From: WVZH01 sp034430895
GTDB taxonomy: Bacteria; Chloroflexota; Anaerolineae; Anaerolineales; E44-bin32
Assembly: GCA_034430895.1 (NCBI GenBank)
Contig: DAOUDW010000038.1
Span: forward strand, 119,701-183,700
Reading direction: 5' to 3'
DNA: 64,000 nt
In this document: piece by piece, positions 36,569 to 44,243 of the stretch
How the letters are laid out: every line of letters begins with the position of its first letter
Position numbering within the stretch: position 1 is the stretch's first letter
Position numbers and translations under genes: made by a program
The notes under the pieces: model-generated
What the model saw: the letters and a program-made list of their open reading frames with translations, nothing else
Told to the model about the DNA's origin: nothing
Databases searched by the model: none

Positions 36569-37897
36569 ATGAAGAAATCCATCGAACTGCTGATCAAGAA
36601 CGGCATGATCGTGACGATGAACGAGACGAACCATGTCATCGAGGACGGCGCTGTGGCCATCCAGGACGCTGAAATCATAGACGTCGGGACGACATCAGAC
36701 CTGGACGCAAAATACGAAGTAAAAGAAGAAATCGACGCCGGCCAGCACATCGTCATGCCGGGATTGATCAACGCCCATACGCATCTGGCGATGACCCTGT
36801 TTCGCGGCTTCGCCGACGATCTGCCCCTCGATCCGTTTCTGGCGAGAGTGTGGGAAGCGGAAGGCCGCTTCATCCGTCCGGACACAGTAGAAATCGGCAC
36901 GCGGCTCGCCTTTGCCGAGATGATCCGCGGCGGCACCACCATGGCGCTGGATATGTACTGGTTCCCGGAAGCTTCAGCGGAGGTGGCCAGTTCTGTGGGT
37001 TTCCGATTGATCAACGGTCCCATTTTCGTCGATTTCGACGGTCCGGATGGCATCCCCGCTGTGGAGCGCGCCCAACGCGGCCGGGAACTCTTCCAGCGAT
37101 ATACGGAAAATCCATTCATCCTGCCCTGCGTGCTTCCCCATGGCACCTACACGGTCTCGCCGGACATCCTCACCCAAGCCTGGGAACTGGCTGGTGAATT
37201 CGAAACCCTTTTCCACACTCATGCTTCCGAAACGGCGGACGAAGTTGCTACGGTGCGAGAGAGGTATGGGAAAACGCCGCCGGAACATCTCGATCACCTG
37301 GGACTACTGACCCCGCGCACCAGTCTGGCACACTGCGTCCACCTGAACGAAGCCGATATCGAGATTGTTGCGGAACGCGGCGCTACGGTCGTTCACTGCC
37401 CGATCTCCAATCTCAAGATGGCCTCCGGCATCGCCCCGCTGCCGCAGATGCACGCTGCCGGTGTCCCCGTACTCCTGGGCACCGACGGCTCGGCCACCGG
37501 CAACGATCTGGACATGTGGAAGCACATGCGTATTGCCGCCATTCTGCACCGCGGCGTGCATTACGATCCCACATTCAATCCTGCAGAGAAAGTCGTCCGC
37601 ACGGTTACGCGTGAAGCAGCGGAGGCGCTGGGCATAGGCGATCGCTTCGGCTCGATCGAAGCCGGCAAATTCGCCGACCTGATCCTGATCGATCTCAACA
37701 GCGTTCATCTCGCGCCGATGTATGATGTCTTCTCGCACCTGGTCTACGCCGTAGGGCGTGAAGATGTAAGCACCGTGATCATTCATGGAAAAGTCATTAT
37801 GCGTCAACGCGAGCTGCTTACCATCGACGAAGCCGAAACGGTGGCGCGCACGCGCGAACTCGCAGCCAAATTCGCCGAAGCGATGCCGCTTTCATAA
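36569..37897 (+). CDS. mtaD: 5-methylthioadenosine/S-adenosylhomocysteine deaminase-like amidohydrolase
   Basis: 442 residues. The metal-dependent amidohydrolase motifs are complete: PGLINAHTHLAMTLFRG (~residues 65-81), FHTHASETADEV (~216), LAHCVHLNEADI (~256) and VLLGTDGSATGND (~302). The combination of HTHASET and LGTDGxxSxNxxD-type motif is that of the MtaD group, which converts MTA to methylthioinosine and SAH to inosylhomocysteine. SD AAAGGA lies just upstream of ATG 36569. It is in an operon with the Asn-type phosphorylase. Together they make MTA -> methylthioinosine -> hypoxanthine + methylthioribose-1-phosphate, as described for Pseudomonas aeruginosa. Confidence 0.9.
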   Translation: MKKSIELLIKNGMIVTMNETNHVIEDGAVAIQDAEIIDVGTTSDLDAKYEVKEEIDAGQHIVMPGLINAHTHLAMTLFRGFADDLPLDPFLARVWEAEGRFIRPDTVEIGTRLAFAEMIRGGTTMALDMYWFPEASAEVASSVGFRLINGPIFVDFDGPDGIPAVERAQRGRELFQRYTENPFILPCVLPHGTYTVSPDILTQAWELAGEFETLFHTHASETADEVATVRERYGKTPPEHLDHLGLLTPRTSLAHCVHLNEADIEIVAERGATVVHCPISNLKMASGIAPLPQMHAAGVPVLLGTDGSATGNDLDMWKHMRIAAILHRGVHYDPTFNPAEKVVRTVTREAAEALGIGDRFGSIEAGKFADLILIDLNSVHLAPMYDVFSHLVYAVGREDVSTVIIHGKVIMRQRELLTIDEAETVARTRELAAKFAEAMPLS

Positions 37898-37935
37898 GCA
37901 TTTATCGATCTAATAATTTTGCCCATGAACAGGGT

Positions 37936-37987
37936 GCTTGACAATATGTCAAGCTTCCTTGACTCTTGGTTTCATCTGCTATATAGT
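37936..37987 (+). promoter_or_regulatory. Strong promoter with adjacent palindromic operator
   Basis: TTGACT (37959-37964), 17 bp, TATAGT (37982-37987). Four bases upstream of the -35 box lies GCTTGACA-ATA-TGTCAAGC (37936-37954), a perfect palindrome with 8-bp arms. It is a probable binding site, perhaps for the XRE regulator encoded by this operon. Confidence 0.75.
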
Positions 37988-38026
37988 AGAAGCGCGTTCG
38001 ATTCGAAGCCCTTTATGGAGCATGAA

Positions 38027-38428
38027 ATGAACGAAAAGAGTAGAACCTACAGGTTATTTCTTCTGGGATTTCTCGCGCTGGCCCTCTCATTCTTGTTATA
38101 CTGCGTGCTACTTATAACAGATCCCGACCTCTGGCTTGACGACAAGCATTACTTGCTGGCAACCCTACCGACCATCCCACCAGTACTTATTATCGGCTAT
38201 GCGCTGGCACGAGCCATTGGAATCGCCATCCGTGAAATGGACGAACTGCAGCAACGAATTCAATTGGAGGCGTATTCACTCAGTCTGGCTTGTACCGTAG
38301 TCCTCTCGCTGGCACTTGGGCTGTTCCAATTATTCACCGAGTTGTACATCAACCTGGCCTTCGTCGCCTTCATGGTGGCCCTCTTTTGGGCGTTTGGTTT
38401 CCTCTTCGCCAAACGGAAATACCAATGA
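38027..38428 (+). CDS. Small four-span membrane protein paired with an XRE regulator
   Basis: Start ATG 38027 with GGAG six bases upstream; 133 residues. There are four hydrophobic segments (~8-28, 42-62, 82-103, 107-127) and a charged middle (REMDELQQRIQLEAYSLS) between spans 2 and 3, typical of the small membrane proteins coupled to YozG-type regulators. It ends in KRKYQ. Its stop overlaps the regulator start (ATGA). It may hold or release the regulator at the membrane; this is inference from gene pairing. Confidence 0.8.
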   Translation: MNEKSRTYRLFLLGFLALALSFLLYCVLLITDPDLWLDDKHYLLATLPTIPPVLIIGYALARAIGIAIREMDELQQRIQLEAYSLSLACTVVLSLALGLFQLFTELYINLAFVAFMVALFWAFGFLFAKRKYQ

Positions 38429-38637
38429 AAAATCGATTGAAAGTGCTGCGCGCGGAGAACAACTGGTCACAGGCCGATCTTGCCGAGCGGCTTGGTGTAT
38501 CTCGTCAGACCGTCAACTCCATCGAAACGGGAAAATACGATCCCAGTTTGCCGCTCGCCTTCCGCATGGCGGATCTGTTTGGCATGCAGATCGAAGATAT
38601 CTTTCAACCCGAAAATAAGGCGGACATCGATACATAA
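38425..38637 (+). CDS. XRE-family transcriptional regulator, YozG-like
   Basis: 70 residues, almost entirely one helix-turn-helix: LRAENNWSQADLAERLGVSRQTVNSIETGKYDPS, followed by the usual LAFRMADLFGMQIEDIFQ end. ATG 38425 overlaps the stop of the membrane protein gene, so translation is coupled. It probably regulates its own operon through the palindrome at 37936-37954, which sits against the -35 box. Confidence 0.92.
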   Translation: MKNRLKVLRAENNWSQADLAERLGVSRQTVNSIETGKYDPSLPLAFRMADLFGMQIEDIFQPENKADIDT

Positions 38638-38695
38638 TCCAACCTGATCACAACTCAATCGAAAGCTCACAACACCATAACTGAAATCCCCTGCG

Positions 38696-38732
38696 CGTTT
38701 CCCCCTGCAAGGGGATGTGCGTGCAGGGGATT
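38696..38732. repeat. GC-rich intergenic inverted repeat cluster
   Basis: CCCCTGCA (38702-38709) pairs with TGCAGGGG (38722-38729), and a further ATCCCCTGC at 38696-38704 can pair with GCAGGGGAT at 38724-38732. The middle GGGGATGTGC matches the inverted repeat at 31531-31554. It could serve as a factor-independent terminator-like or REP-like element after the XRE gene. Confidence 0.5.
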
Positions 38733-38772
38733 CGCGTTATCGTGAGTGCATCCTGATCCAAAGGAGCACTTC

Positions 38773-39045
38773 GTGGAAAGTTTCCTGGCTTATCCCCTCG
38801 AACCGCAGACCCTGGCCGTCGACAGCGACATGCGCACCCTCGCCCGTTTCCGCCGCACGATGACCCCGGAGGATCAAGCTGTGCTCGATGAACTGCTCGC
38901 CGCCGTGCAGCACCACTGGCCGATCCGCCAGGCCTGCGCCCATCTAACCCCCCTGGACCTGCTGCTCATGACCATGCTCGTGGAGCAGAAGAAAGAGATC
39001 GACCGCTTGGCAGACATGGTCGAGAACCAGCCAGGCACTTCGTGA
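38773..39045 (+). CDS. Small acidic helical protein of unknown function
   Basis: GTG 38773 is favoured by AAGGAG six bases upstream; 90 residues (the in-frame GTG at 38746 has no SD). The sequence is helix-rich: MRTLARFRRTMTPEDQAVLDELLAAVQ, then HLTPLDLLLMTMLVEQKKEIDRLADMVE, with no Cys cluster, membrane span or known motif. The SD and codon use look genuine. I cannot assign a family. Confidence 0.6.
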   Translation: MESFLAYPLEPQTLAVDSDMRTLARFRRTMTPEDQAVLDELLAAVQHHWPIRQACAHLTPLDLLLMTMLVEQKKEIDRLADMVENQPGTS

Positions 39046-39144
39046 AATCATAAAAGTATTTCCAACCCAAACAAGGAATATCTTCAAGATCACCTAATAA
39101 ACAATCGCGTGGTCCTGTTTTCATTCTCGGAAAAAAACAAGAAC

Positions 39145-39190
39145 GAAGCCAACTTGCTCGCCCGCGATCGTTTGCCGGATCACCTGCAGT
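39145..39190. repeat. Imperfect 46-bp direct repeat, copy A
   Basis: Matches copy B (40662-40707) at 38 of 46 positions by eye, including CCCGCGATCG and TTGCTC blocks, in the same orientation. On the minus strand both copies read in frame as (V/M)(I/L)R..IAGEQVGF, and most differences there are silent. Copy A sits in a minus-strand frame of 31 codons (39121-39216) without an SD site. Confidence 0.65.
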
Positions 39191-39484
39191 GATAAAGCAC
39201 TTCCACACCTCAGCATTTCACCAAAACAGTTCTACGGCCACAGAGATATACATATCGCTTTGATAATCCTATTTTTTCCGTTATTGAATCATATGTCACA
39301 TAGAAATCAATCAATCTTTATTTTGCAGATGTTCCCTTTATTAAGTTAATAATACTCCTCCTTATTCTTTATAATTAACTTCGTTATTATTGACAATATA
39401 CTATTTTATAGTTTATAATTCAGTACGTTATTGTTATGAATTATTCACTTTTATATTAACAAAGCAGCATCTTAGAGTTAATAA
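39191..39484 (+). promoter_or_regulatory. AT-rich leader with near-consensus promoter
   Basis: This stretch is strikingly AT-rich compared with the rest of the window. It contains TTGACA at 39390-39395 and TATAAT at 39414-39419 with an 18-bp spacer, 65 bp before the ATG of the ATPase-STAS gene. No other feature is visible between copy A of the direct repeat and the promoter. Confidence 0.75.
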
Positions 39485-40525
39485 ATGAGGAAACCGAGGA
39501 AAAAATCAATTGTTATAAGGAATTTCATTTTGGACAATGTGACGGCTCACCCTAAGGACATTTCATTGGTCACATTGAACCGATTTAATATTTCGCGTCC
39601 AGCGGTTCTGGGACACATAAACAAACTAATAAGCGATGGACTAATAGAAGCTGATGGAACTACGCGTGCGCGGTATTACAAGCTTAAGTTACTTATAGAC
39701 GATGCATTCTCGTTTGACCTGTCACCAGATACAGAAGAAGACAAAGTCTGGCGTCACTTGGTACGACCACTTCTCAGCGGTACTCAAGACAACGTTATGC
39801 GAATCTGCGAATACGGGATGAATGAAATGATCAATAATGCGGTTGATCATGCCGAAGGCACTCAAGCAAGAATTCATGTCCAGCGGTCTGCGGCTGAAAT
39901 TTGTTTCATCCTGCAAGATAATGGAATAGGCATATTCAAGAAGATCCAGAGAGACCTTCCCCGAGTAAGCGAGCCGAGGCAAGCAATTCTTGAACTTTCA
40001 AAAGGAAAGTTAACCACTGATCCAAGTCGACATACTGGAGAAGGTATCTTCTTTGTTTCAAGGATGTTCGATAGATTCATTATTTATTCGGATGGTTTGT
40101 TCTATTCACCAAACATATTAAGAGATCAAGAAATACTAAGATTTCAAGAAACGGTTGAAGGAACTGGTGTCGAGATGATTATCAGTACAAGATCAGAGAG
40201 AACAACGAAGGAAGTTTTTGACCGATATACATCAGATGAGGATGACGACTATGCATTTTCAAGAACCGATGTGCCCGTTTCTCTAGCAAGATTCGGCAGT
40301 GAACATCTCGTCTCACGATCTCAAGCTAGACGATTACTTGATCGTCTATCCGGTTTCAAGCATATCGAGCTTGATTTCAGCGGCATTGATTTAATTGGCC
40401 AAGCGTTCGCCGATGAGATTTTTCGTGTATTTGTTCAGAATAATCCCGAGATCGTTATTTCTCACCTGAATGCGAATGCTGACATCGAAAGGATGATACG
40501 TAGGGTAAGATCAAGAGGTCTATGA
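39485..40525 (+). CDS. Winged-helix / GHKL ATPase / STAS-like (DUF4325) fusion protein
   Basis: 346 residues, AT-rich codons unlike the neighbours. Residues ~1-75 form a winged-helix DNA-binding-like domain (NRFNISRPAVLGHINKLISDGLIEADGTTRARYYKL). Residues ~95-235 form a GHKL-type ATPase with N-box EYGMNEMINNAVDHAEG, G1 box LQDNGIGIF and TGEGIFFVSRMFD. Residues ~255-345 resemble DUF4325, a STAS-like domain (SQARRLLDRLSGFKHIELDFSGIDLIGQAFADEI). The architecture recalls anti-sigma-factor kinases and antagonists fused in one chain, with a DNA-binding head. Such proteins are scattered in accessory regions and their function is untested as far as I know. It has its own strong promoter and is flanked by direct repeats. 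SD is weak. Confidence 0.85.
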   Translation: MRKPRKKSIVIRNFILDNVTAHPKDISLVTLNRFNISRPAVLGHINKLISDGLIEADGTTRARYYKLKLLIDDAFSFDLSPDTEEDKVWRHLVRPLLSGTQDNVMRICEYGMNEMINNAVDHAEGTQARIHVQRSAAEICFILQDNGIGIFKKIQRDLPRVSEPRQAILELSKGKLTTDPSRHTGEGIFFVSRMFDRFIIYSDGLFYSPNILRDQEILRFQETVEGTGVEMIISTRSERTTKEVFDRYTSDEDDDYAFSRTDVPVSLARFGSEHLVSRSQARRLLDRLSGFKHIELDFSGIDLIGQAFADEIFRVFVQNNPEIVISHLNANADIERMIRRVRSRGL

Positions 40526-40613
40526 CCTGGATCGTATCAGGAATTAACTTGCAGGAAATGAGACGCCCCGCAGAGATTATTCCCTGCAGGGCATAAGTCA
40601 ATCAACCAGACCA

Positions 40614-40700
40614 TCACTCATAGCGAAAGTGCCAGATCGCCAGCGCGAAGAACACAACTGTGAAGCCGACTTGCTCACCCGCGATCGGGTTCCGGAGCAT
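40614..40700 (-). pseudogene. Remnant of the 3' end of an ABC-2 permease gene with its terminator
   Basis: On the minus strand codons 40700-40617 read MLRNPIAGEQVGFTVVFFALAIWHFRYE in pieces: the end VVFFALAIWHFRYE matches VVFFALAIWRFRYE, the C-terminus of the intact permease at 43021-44217. The downstream inverted repeat GCCCCGCAG/CTGCAGGGC (40565-40592) is a decayed copy of the terminator at 42968-43001. An in-frame TAG at 40701-40703 cuts the remnant from upstream sequence. The rest of 40526-40887 shows nothing else except AT-rich filler before the peptidase pseudogene. Confidence 0.7.
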
Positions 40701-40707
40701 CTACAGT
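40662..40707. repeat. Imperfect 46-bp direct repeat, copy B
   Basis: Second copy of the repeat at 39145-39190, in direct orientation 1.5 kb away on the other side of the AT-rich ATPase-STAS gene. It overlaps the permease remnant on the minus strand. Confidence 0.65.
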
Positions 40708-40887
40708 AAACAACAAACAAGCATCGTGCGCGGTAACTATACGGCAACTATTTAATGATAGATTTAGATCATCCAGTACTAATTAATTTCCGTACTATAG
40801 CGCACTGGCTTATCAGGCCTCTCTTCGTTAAAGAATCCGCGGAAATGGATGTAGTGAATTCTTACCTCGTTATAGGAGTAATCCATA

Positions 40888-42864
40888 ATGGAAAGTAGCC
40901 GCCGAATAAAGGACACCAGGATGCACGTATGTCGATTGCCTTCGAGGACTACTTTAGCGATCCTGTCTTTTTTTTTGCTGCCTATTATTCGCAGCATGTT
41001 CGAACCAGGCAATGACACTATCTAAGACTCCGACGCTTTCTCCTCCAGACACATCAACCCTTTCACCCACGCCAATACCGCGCATCGAACCCGATGCGAT
41101 GGCGGAGATCCTGGCCAATATTGAAATCCCCGCTTACGATCCGATAGATTACGAATCTCGGTATAGTATGGAAGAACCGAATCCTCGGACGATCCTCAGT
41201 CCACCACGGGATTATAAAATCGGGTCCATCGAGGGATACCGCGACAACAGCAATGCTGAGCGGCGTTCCATTAAAACAGTGTTACGCTACGAAACCGAGC
41301 ACGTCTATATGTGGGTTGAGATCGGCGTTGAGGTCGACCAGACGGAATTGGCCCAGGCGGCGGAAACATTCGAAAACGAAATCTATCCCACGATACACGA
41401 TTACTTCGGTGAAGAGTGGTCTCCGGGCGTGGATAATGACGTTCACATCTGGATCGTACACTTGGAAGATCCAGGCGCAAATACAGCTTGGTTTAGTCCT
41501 ATCGATGAGTACAACTGGGGCGTAAGTTTGAGCTCCAACCAACACGAGATGATGTATATTAATCTGATGTACAGTGCCATCGGAAGTGATGATTACTTCG
41601 GGTCACTTGCTCACGAGTTCCAGCACATGGTCCAGTGGAACAACCCGGGGAATGAAACCAGAGCCCTGGATGAAGGGTTGGCACAACTCGCCGAGGTGAT
41701 TTGTGGGTATCCGAATAGTCACAGATATTTCAGATGGAATCCAAAAACACAGCTCAATACCTGGACAGATAACATTGAAGAAAGATCCAACCACTATGGC
41801 GTCAACTACCTTTTTGCAACCTATTTGTGGGAACGTCTCGGCGACGATTTCATACGTGCACTAGCCAGGCATCCAGGGGAGGGAATTAACAGCATCAATG
41901 CGACGCTTGGCGAACTGCTTTATCCTTTCACGGTCGACGACCTCTTCATGGATTGGATCGTAGCCAATTATCTCGACGATCCCAGCCTGGCCGACGGCCG
42001 CTACGGCTATCACAACGAGACCCTGGGCACCATCGTTCCTGAATACCGCTATGAAACCTTGCCCATACACGAAACAATCAGCCTCCCCCAGTACTCTGCC
42101 GAATATATTGAGTATCAAGGCCAAGGAAATATCGCTATCGACTTCCAGGGTTCTACAGAAGCGAATCTTCTGCCGACACAGGCACACAGCGGACACTCCT
42201 TTTGGTGGTCGAACCGCAGTCACAGTGCGGAAATCAATCTCACCCGATCTGTTCCCATGTCGGGATTAACTGCAGCAACACTGCGGTTCTGGATGTGGTA
42301 CGACATCGGCCCGGGCGATGAATTGTGCATGCGCACCTCATACGACGGCGGAAACATCTGGCATATGGAAGCCGCCGGTATAGCGACACCTCATGATTCC
42401 TATTTCGCCTGCTATACCGGCATCAGCGGCGAAGGAGAAGAACCCGAGTGGGTGCAGGAAGAAATTGATATTGGCCATTTAGAAGGTAAGGATGCTCTGG
42501 TACGCTTCGATTATGTAATCCAGTATGATGAAAACAGGCCCGGCTTCGCAGTAGACGACATCACCATCCCGGAATTGGACTACGCCTATGATGCCGAAGC
42601 AGATGACGACGCTGGGAAGGAATTGGTTTCGTGCGCACCAGTAACGTCGTCCCATAAAATTGGGCTGTTTATATGCTTACCCTGGGTGATCGCCTCGGCA
42701 TTCAGCGGCTCGACGTGGCAGCGGACGGTACGGCGCACTCGAAAGTGGCGCTGGGCGATGGTGTGAACAAAATCGTTTTCATCGTAGGTGCTATGGCTCC
42801 TTCTACCACAGAACCAGCCCAATTCGAATTATGGCTTACGAATGAAAGCGAAGCTTCACAATAA
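40888..42864 (+). pseudogene. Secreted zinc metallopeptidase (HEFQH type, immune-inhibitor-A-like end), disrupted
   Basis: The main open frame (41012-42766) has HEFQHMVQWNNPG with DEGLAQLAE, the HExxH...E signature of a gluzincin-like zinc peptidase. A C-terminal sandwich follows with SYDGGNIWHMEA and GFAVDDITIP, as in immune inhibitor A relatives. Three lesions are seen. First, the natural start is ATG 40888 (AGGAG upstream), but a run of nine T at 40968-40976 puts the signal peptide out of frame; dropping one T restores LAILSFFCCLLFAACSNQ, a lipobox. Second, near 42612-42617 the frame shifts, and family-like sequence continues in the other frame as EGIGFVRTSNVVP. Third, that frame has TAA at 42655-42657 before NWAVYMLTLGDRLGIQRLDV and the natural end at 42864. 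Probably a decaying gene. Confidence 0.8.
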
Positions 42865-42967
42865 ATCACCCTGAAAAGGGACACATTGGATACATTCCCT
42901 AATAACCGTTTTCAGAGCAAACTTGATTAGATAGACACGCTCTTGAGATTCGTAAAACCATAACGAA

Positions 42968-43001
42968 ACGCCCCGCAGAGACTTCCATCCCTGCGGGGCG
43001 T
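42968..43001 (-). terminator. Terminator of the ABC-2 exporter operon
   Basis: ACGCCCCGCAG pairs with CTGCGGGGCGT (11 bp, 12-nt loop). On the minus strand it lies 20 bp after the permease stop and is followed by TTTCGTTATGGTTTT, a loose T-rich tract. Confidence 0.65.
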
Positions 43002-43020
43002 ATTTCAATTCACAAAACCA

Positions 43021-44217
43021 TCACTCGTAGCGGAAGCGCCATATGGCTAGCGCGAAGAACACCACGGCGAAGATCAGCAGCACTCCAGCTTCGGGCAGGA
43101 TTTCCACCAATCCCAGCCTGCGCAACCCCAGGTCGTTGAGACCCTGCAGCGCCCAGGTGGTGGGTAGAAATTGGTTCACAGTCTTTACGGTATCAGGGAA
43201 CAGCTCTCCGGGATACCAGCATCCCCCCATGAGTGCCATGACCATACCGGTTATCGGCGCCAGGCCGCCGGCCTGGGCGGTGGAACGCACCAGCGTTCCC
43301 AACAGCGTACCCAGCGCAGTCGCCGCCAGGCTGAAGGCCAGCAGCAGCACCACAAGACCAGCGATGGAATTGCCCCAGTCGATGCCCAGCACATAAATAC
43401 CGAAGATCACCAGTAAAGCCATCTGCACCCAGGCTGCCACCAACTGGCCCAGAATCGTGCCCAGCAGAAACGTCGCCTTGTTTGTCGGTGTGGTGAACAA
43501 TCGCTGCAGCGTGCCGGTTGTGCGTTCATCGGCCAACACGGCCGCCGTGGCCAGGAGCGGGATAAAGACCCAGGTGATCAACTGTCCCGCGCTGGCCTGC
43601 ACACTATTGGCCTTCTCTCTTTCGTATACCACGCCCTCATCCGGTGTGCGGATTTCCACGCGCTGCGGCAAGCTACCAAACGCCGTTTCGGCTCGGGCGT
43701 AGCTCTCTTCGTAATACCTCTCCCGCGCCGCAGCGTCTGAAAATGCCCCCCGCTTCTCATACTCCGCCGTACTCACGTTTGCCGCCAGGAGCACCCGACT
43801 CATCTGCTCCACAGCCGTGAACACTTGCTGCTCGGCTGCATCGTAGGCATCCTCGTCCCCCGTCTCCTCCAGGGCGAGATCGATCGCCTCGCCGCTGTAC
43901 AGCTGCTCCTGAAAACCCGTGGGAATTGTCAGTATAGCCGCCGTTTCTTCCGCTTCAGCAGCCGCTTCCACTTCTTCTTCCGAGATCGAGACGATTTCCA
44001 TCGTTCCCGCCGACGCCAGCCCTTCGACCAATCGATCGGATAGTACGGTTTGGTCCTGATCGACGACGAGTAATTGATACGTTCCCCCATCCGATCCGAT
44101 CGTCCCGCTCAACAAGTACGTGAATATGATCGGCAGGACGAGGAAGAACATGATCTCCATCGGATTGGAAAATCTATTTTTGAGATCTTTCCAGGCGATG
44201 TTCGTTATCTTCTTCAT
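43021..44217 (-). CDS. ABC-2 type transporter permease (LnrN-like position)
   Basis: ATG 44217 with GGAG seven bases upstream; 398 residues. One membrane span near the N-terminus (MEIMFFLVLPIIFTYLLSG) is followed by an extracytoplasmic domain (~45-215) rich in Glu, then five spans ending FAVVFFALAIWRFRYE. The cytoplasmic WKDLKNRF start and the DERTTGTLQRLFTTPTNKATFLLG loop are diagnostic of the ABC-2 exporter family. It follows a second permease and an ATPase with short gaps, so the three form an exporter. A decayed duplicate of its 3' end occurs at 40614-40700. Confidence 0.9.
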   Translation of the reverse strand: MKKITNIAWKDLKNRFSNPMEIMFFLVLPIIFTYLLSGTIGSDGGTYQLLVVDQDQTVLSDRLVEGLASAGTMEIVSISEEEVEAAAEAEETAAILTIPTGFQEQLYSGEAIDLALEETGDEDAYDAAEQQVFTAVEQMSRVLLAANVSTAEYEKRGAFSDAAARERYYEESYARAETAFGSLPQRVEIRTPDEGVVYEREKANSVQASAGQLITWVFIPLLATAAVLADERTTGTLQRLFTTPTNKATFLLGTILGQLVAAWVQMALLVIFGIYVLGIDWGNSIAGLVVLLLAFSLAATALGTLLGTLVRSTAQAGGLAPITGMVMALMGGCWYPGELFPDTVKTVNQFLPTTWALQGLNDLGLRRLGLVEILPEAGVLLIFAVVFFALAIWRFRYE

Positions 44218-44243
44218 TTCATTACTCCACTGCAGCGCTTCCA

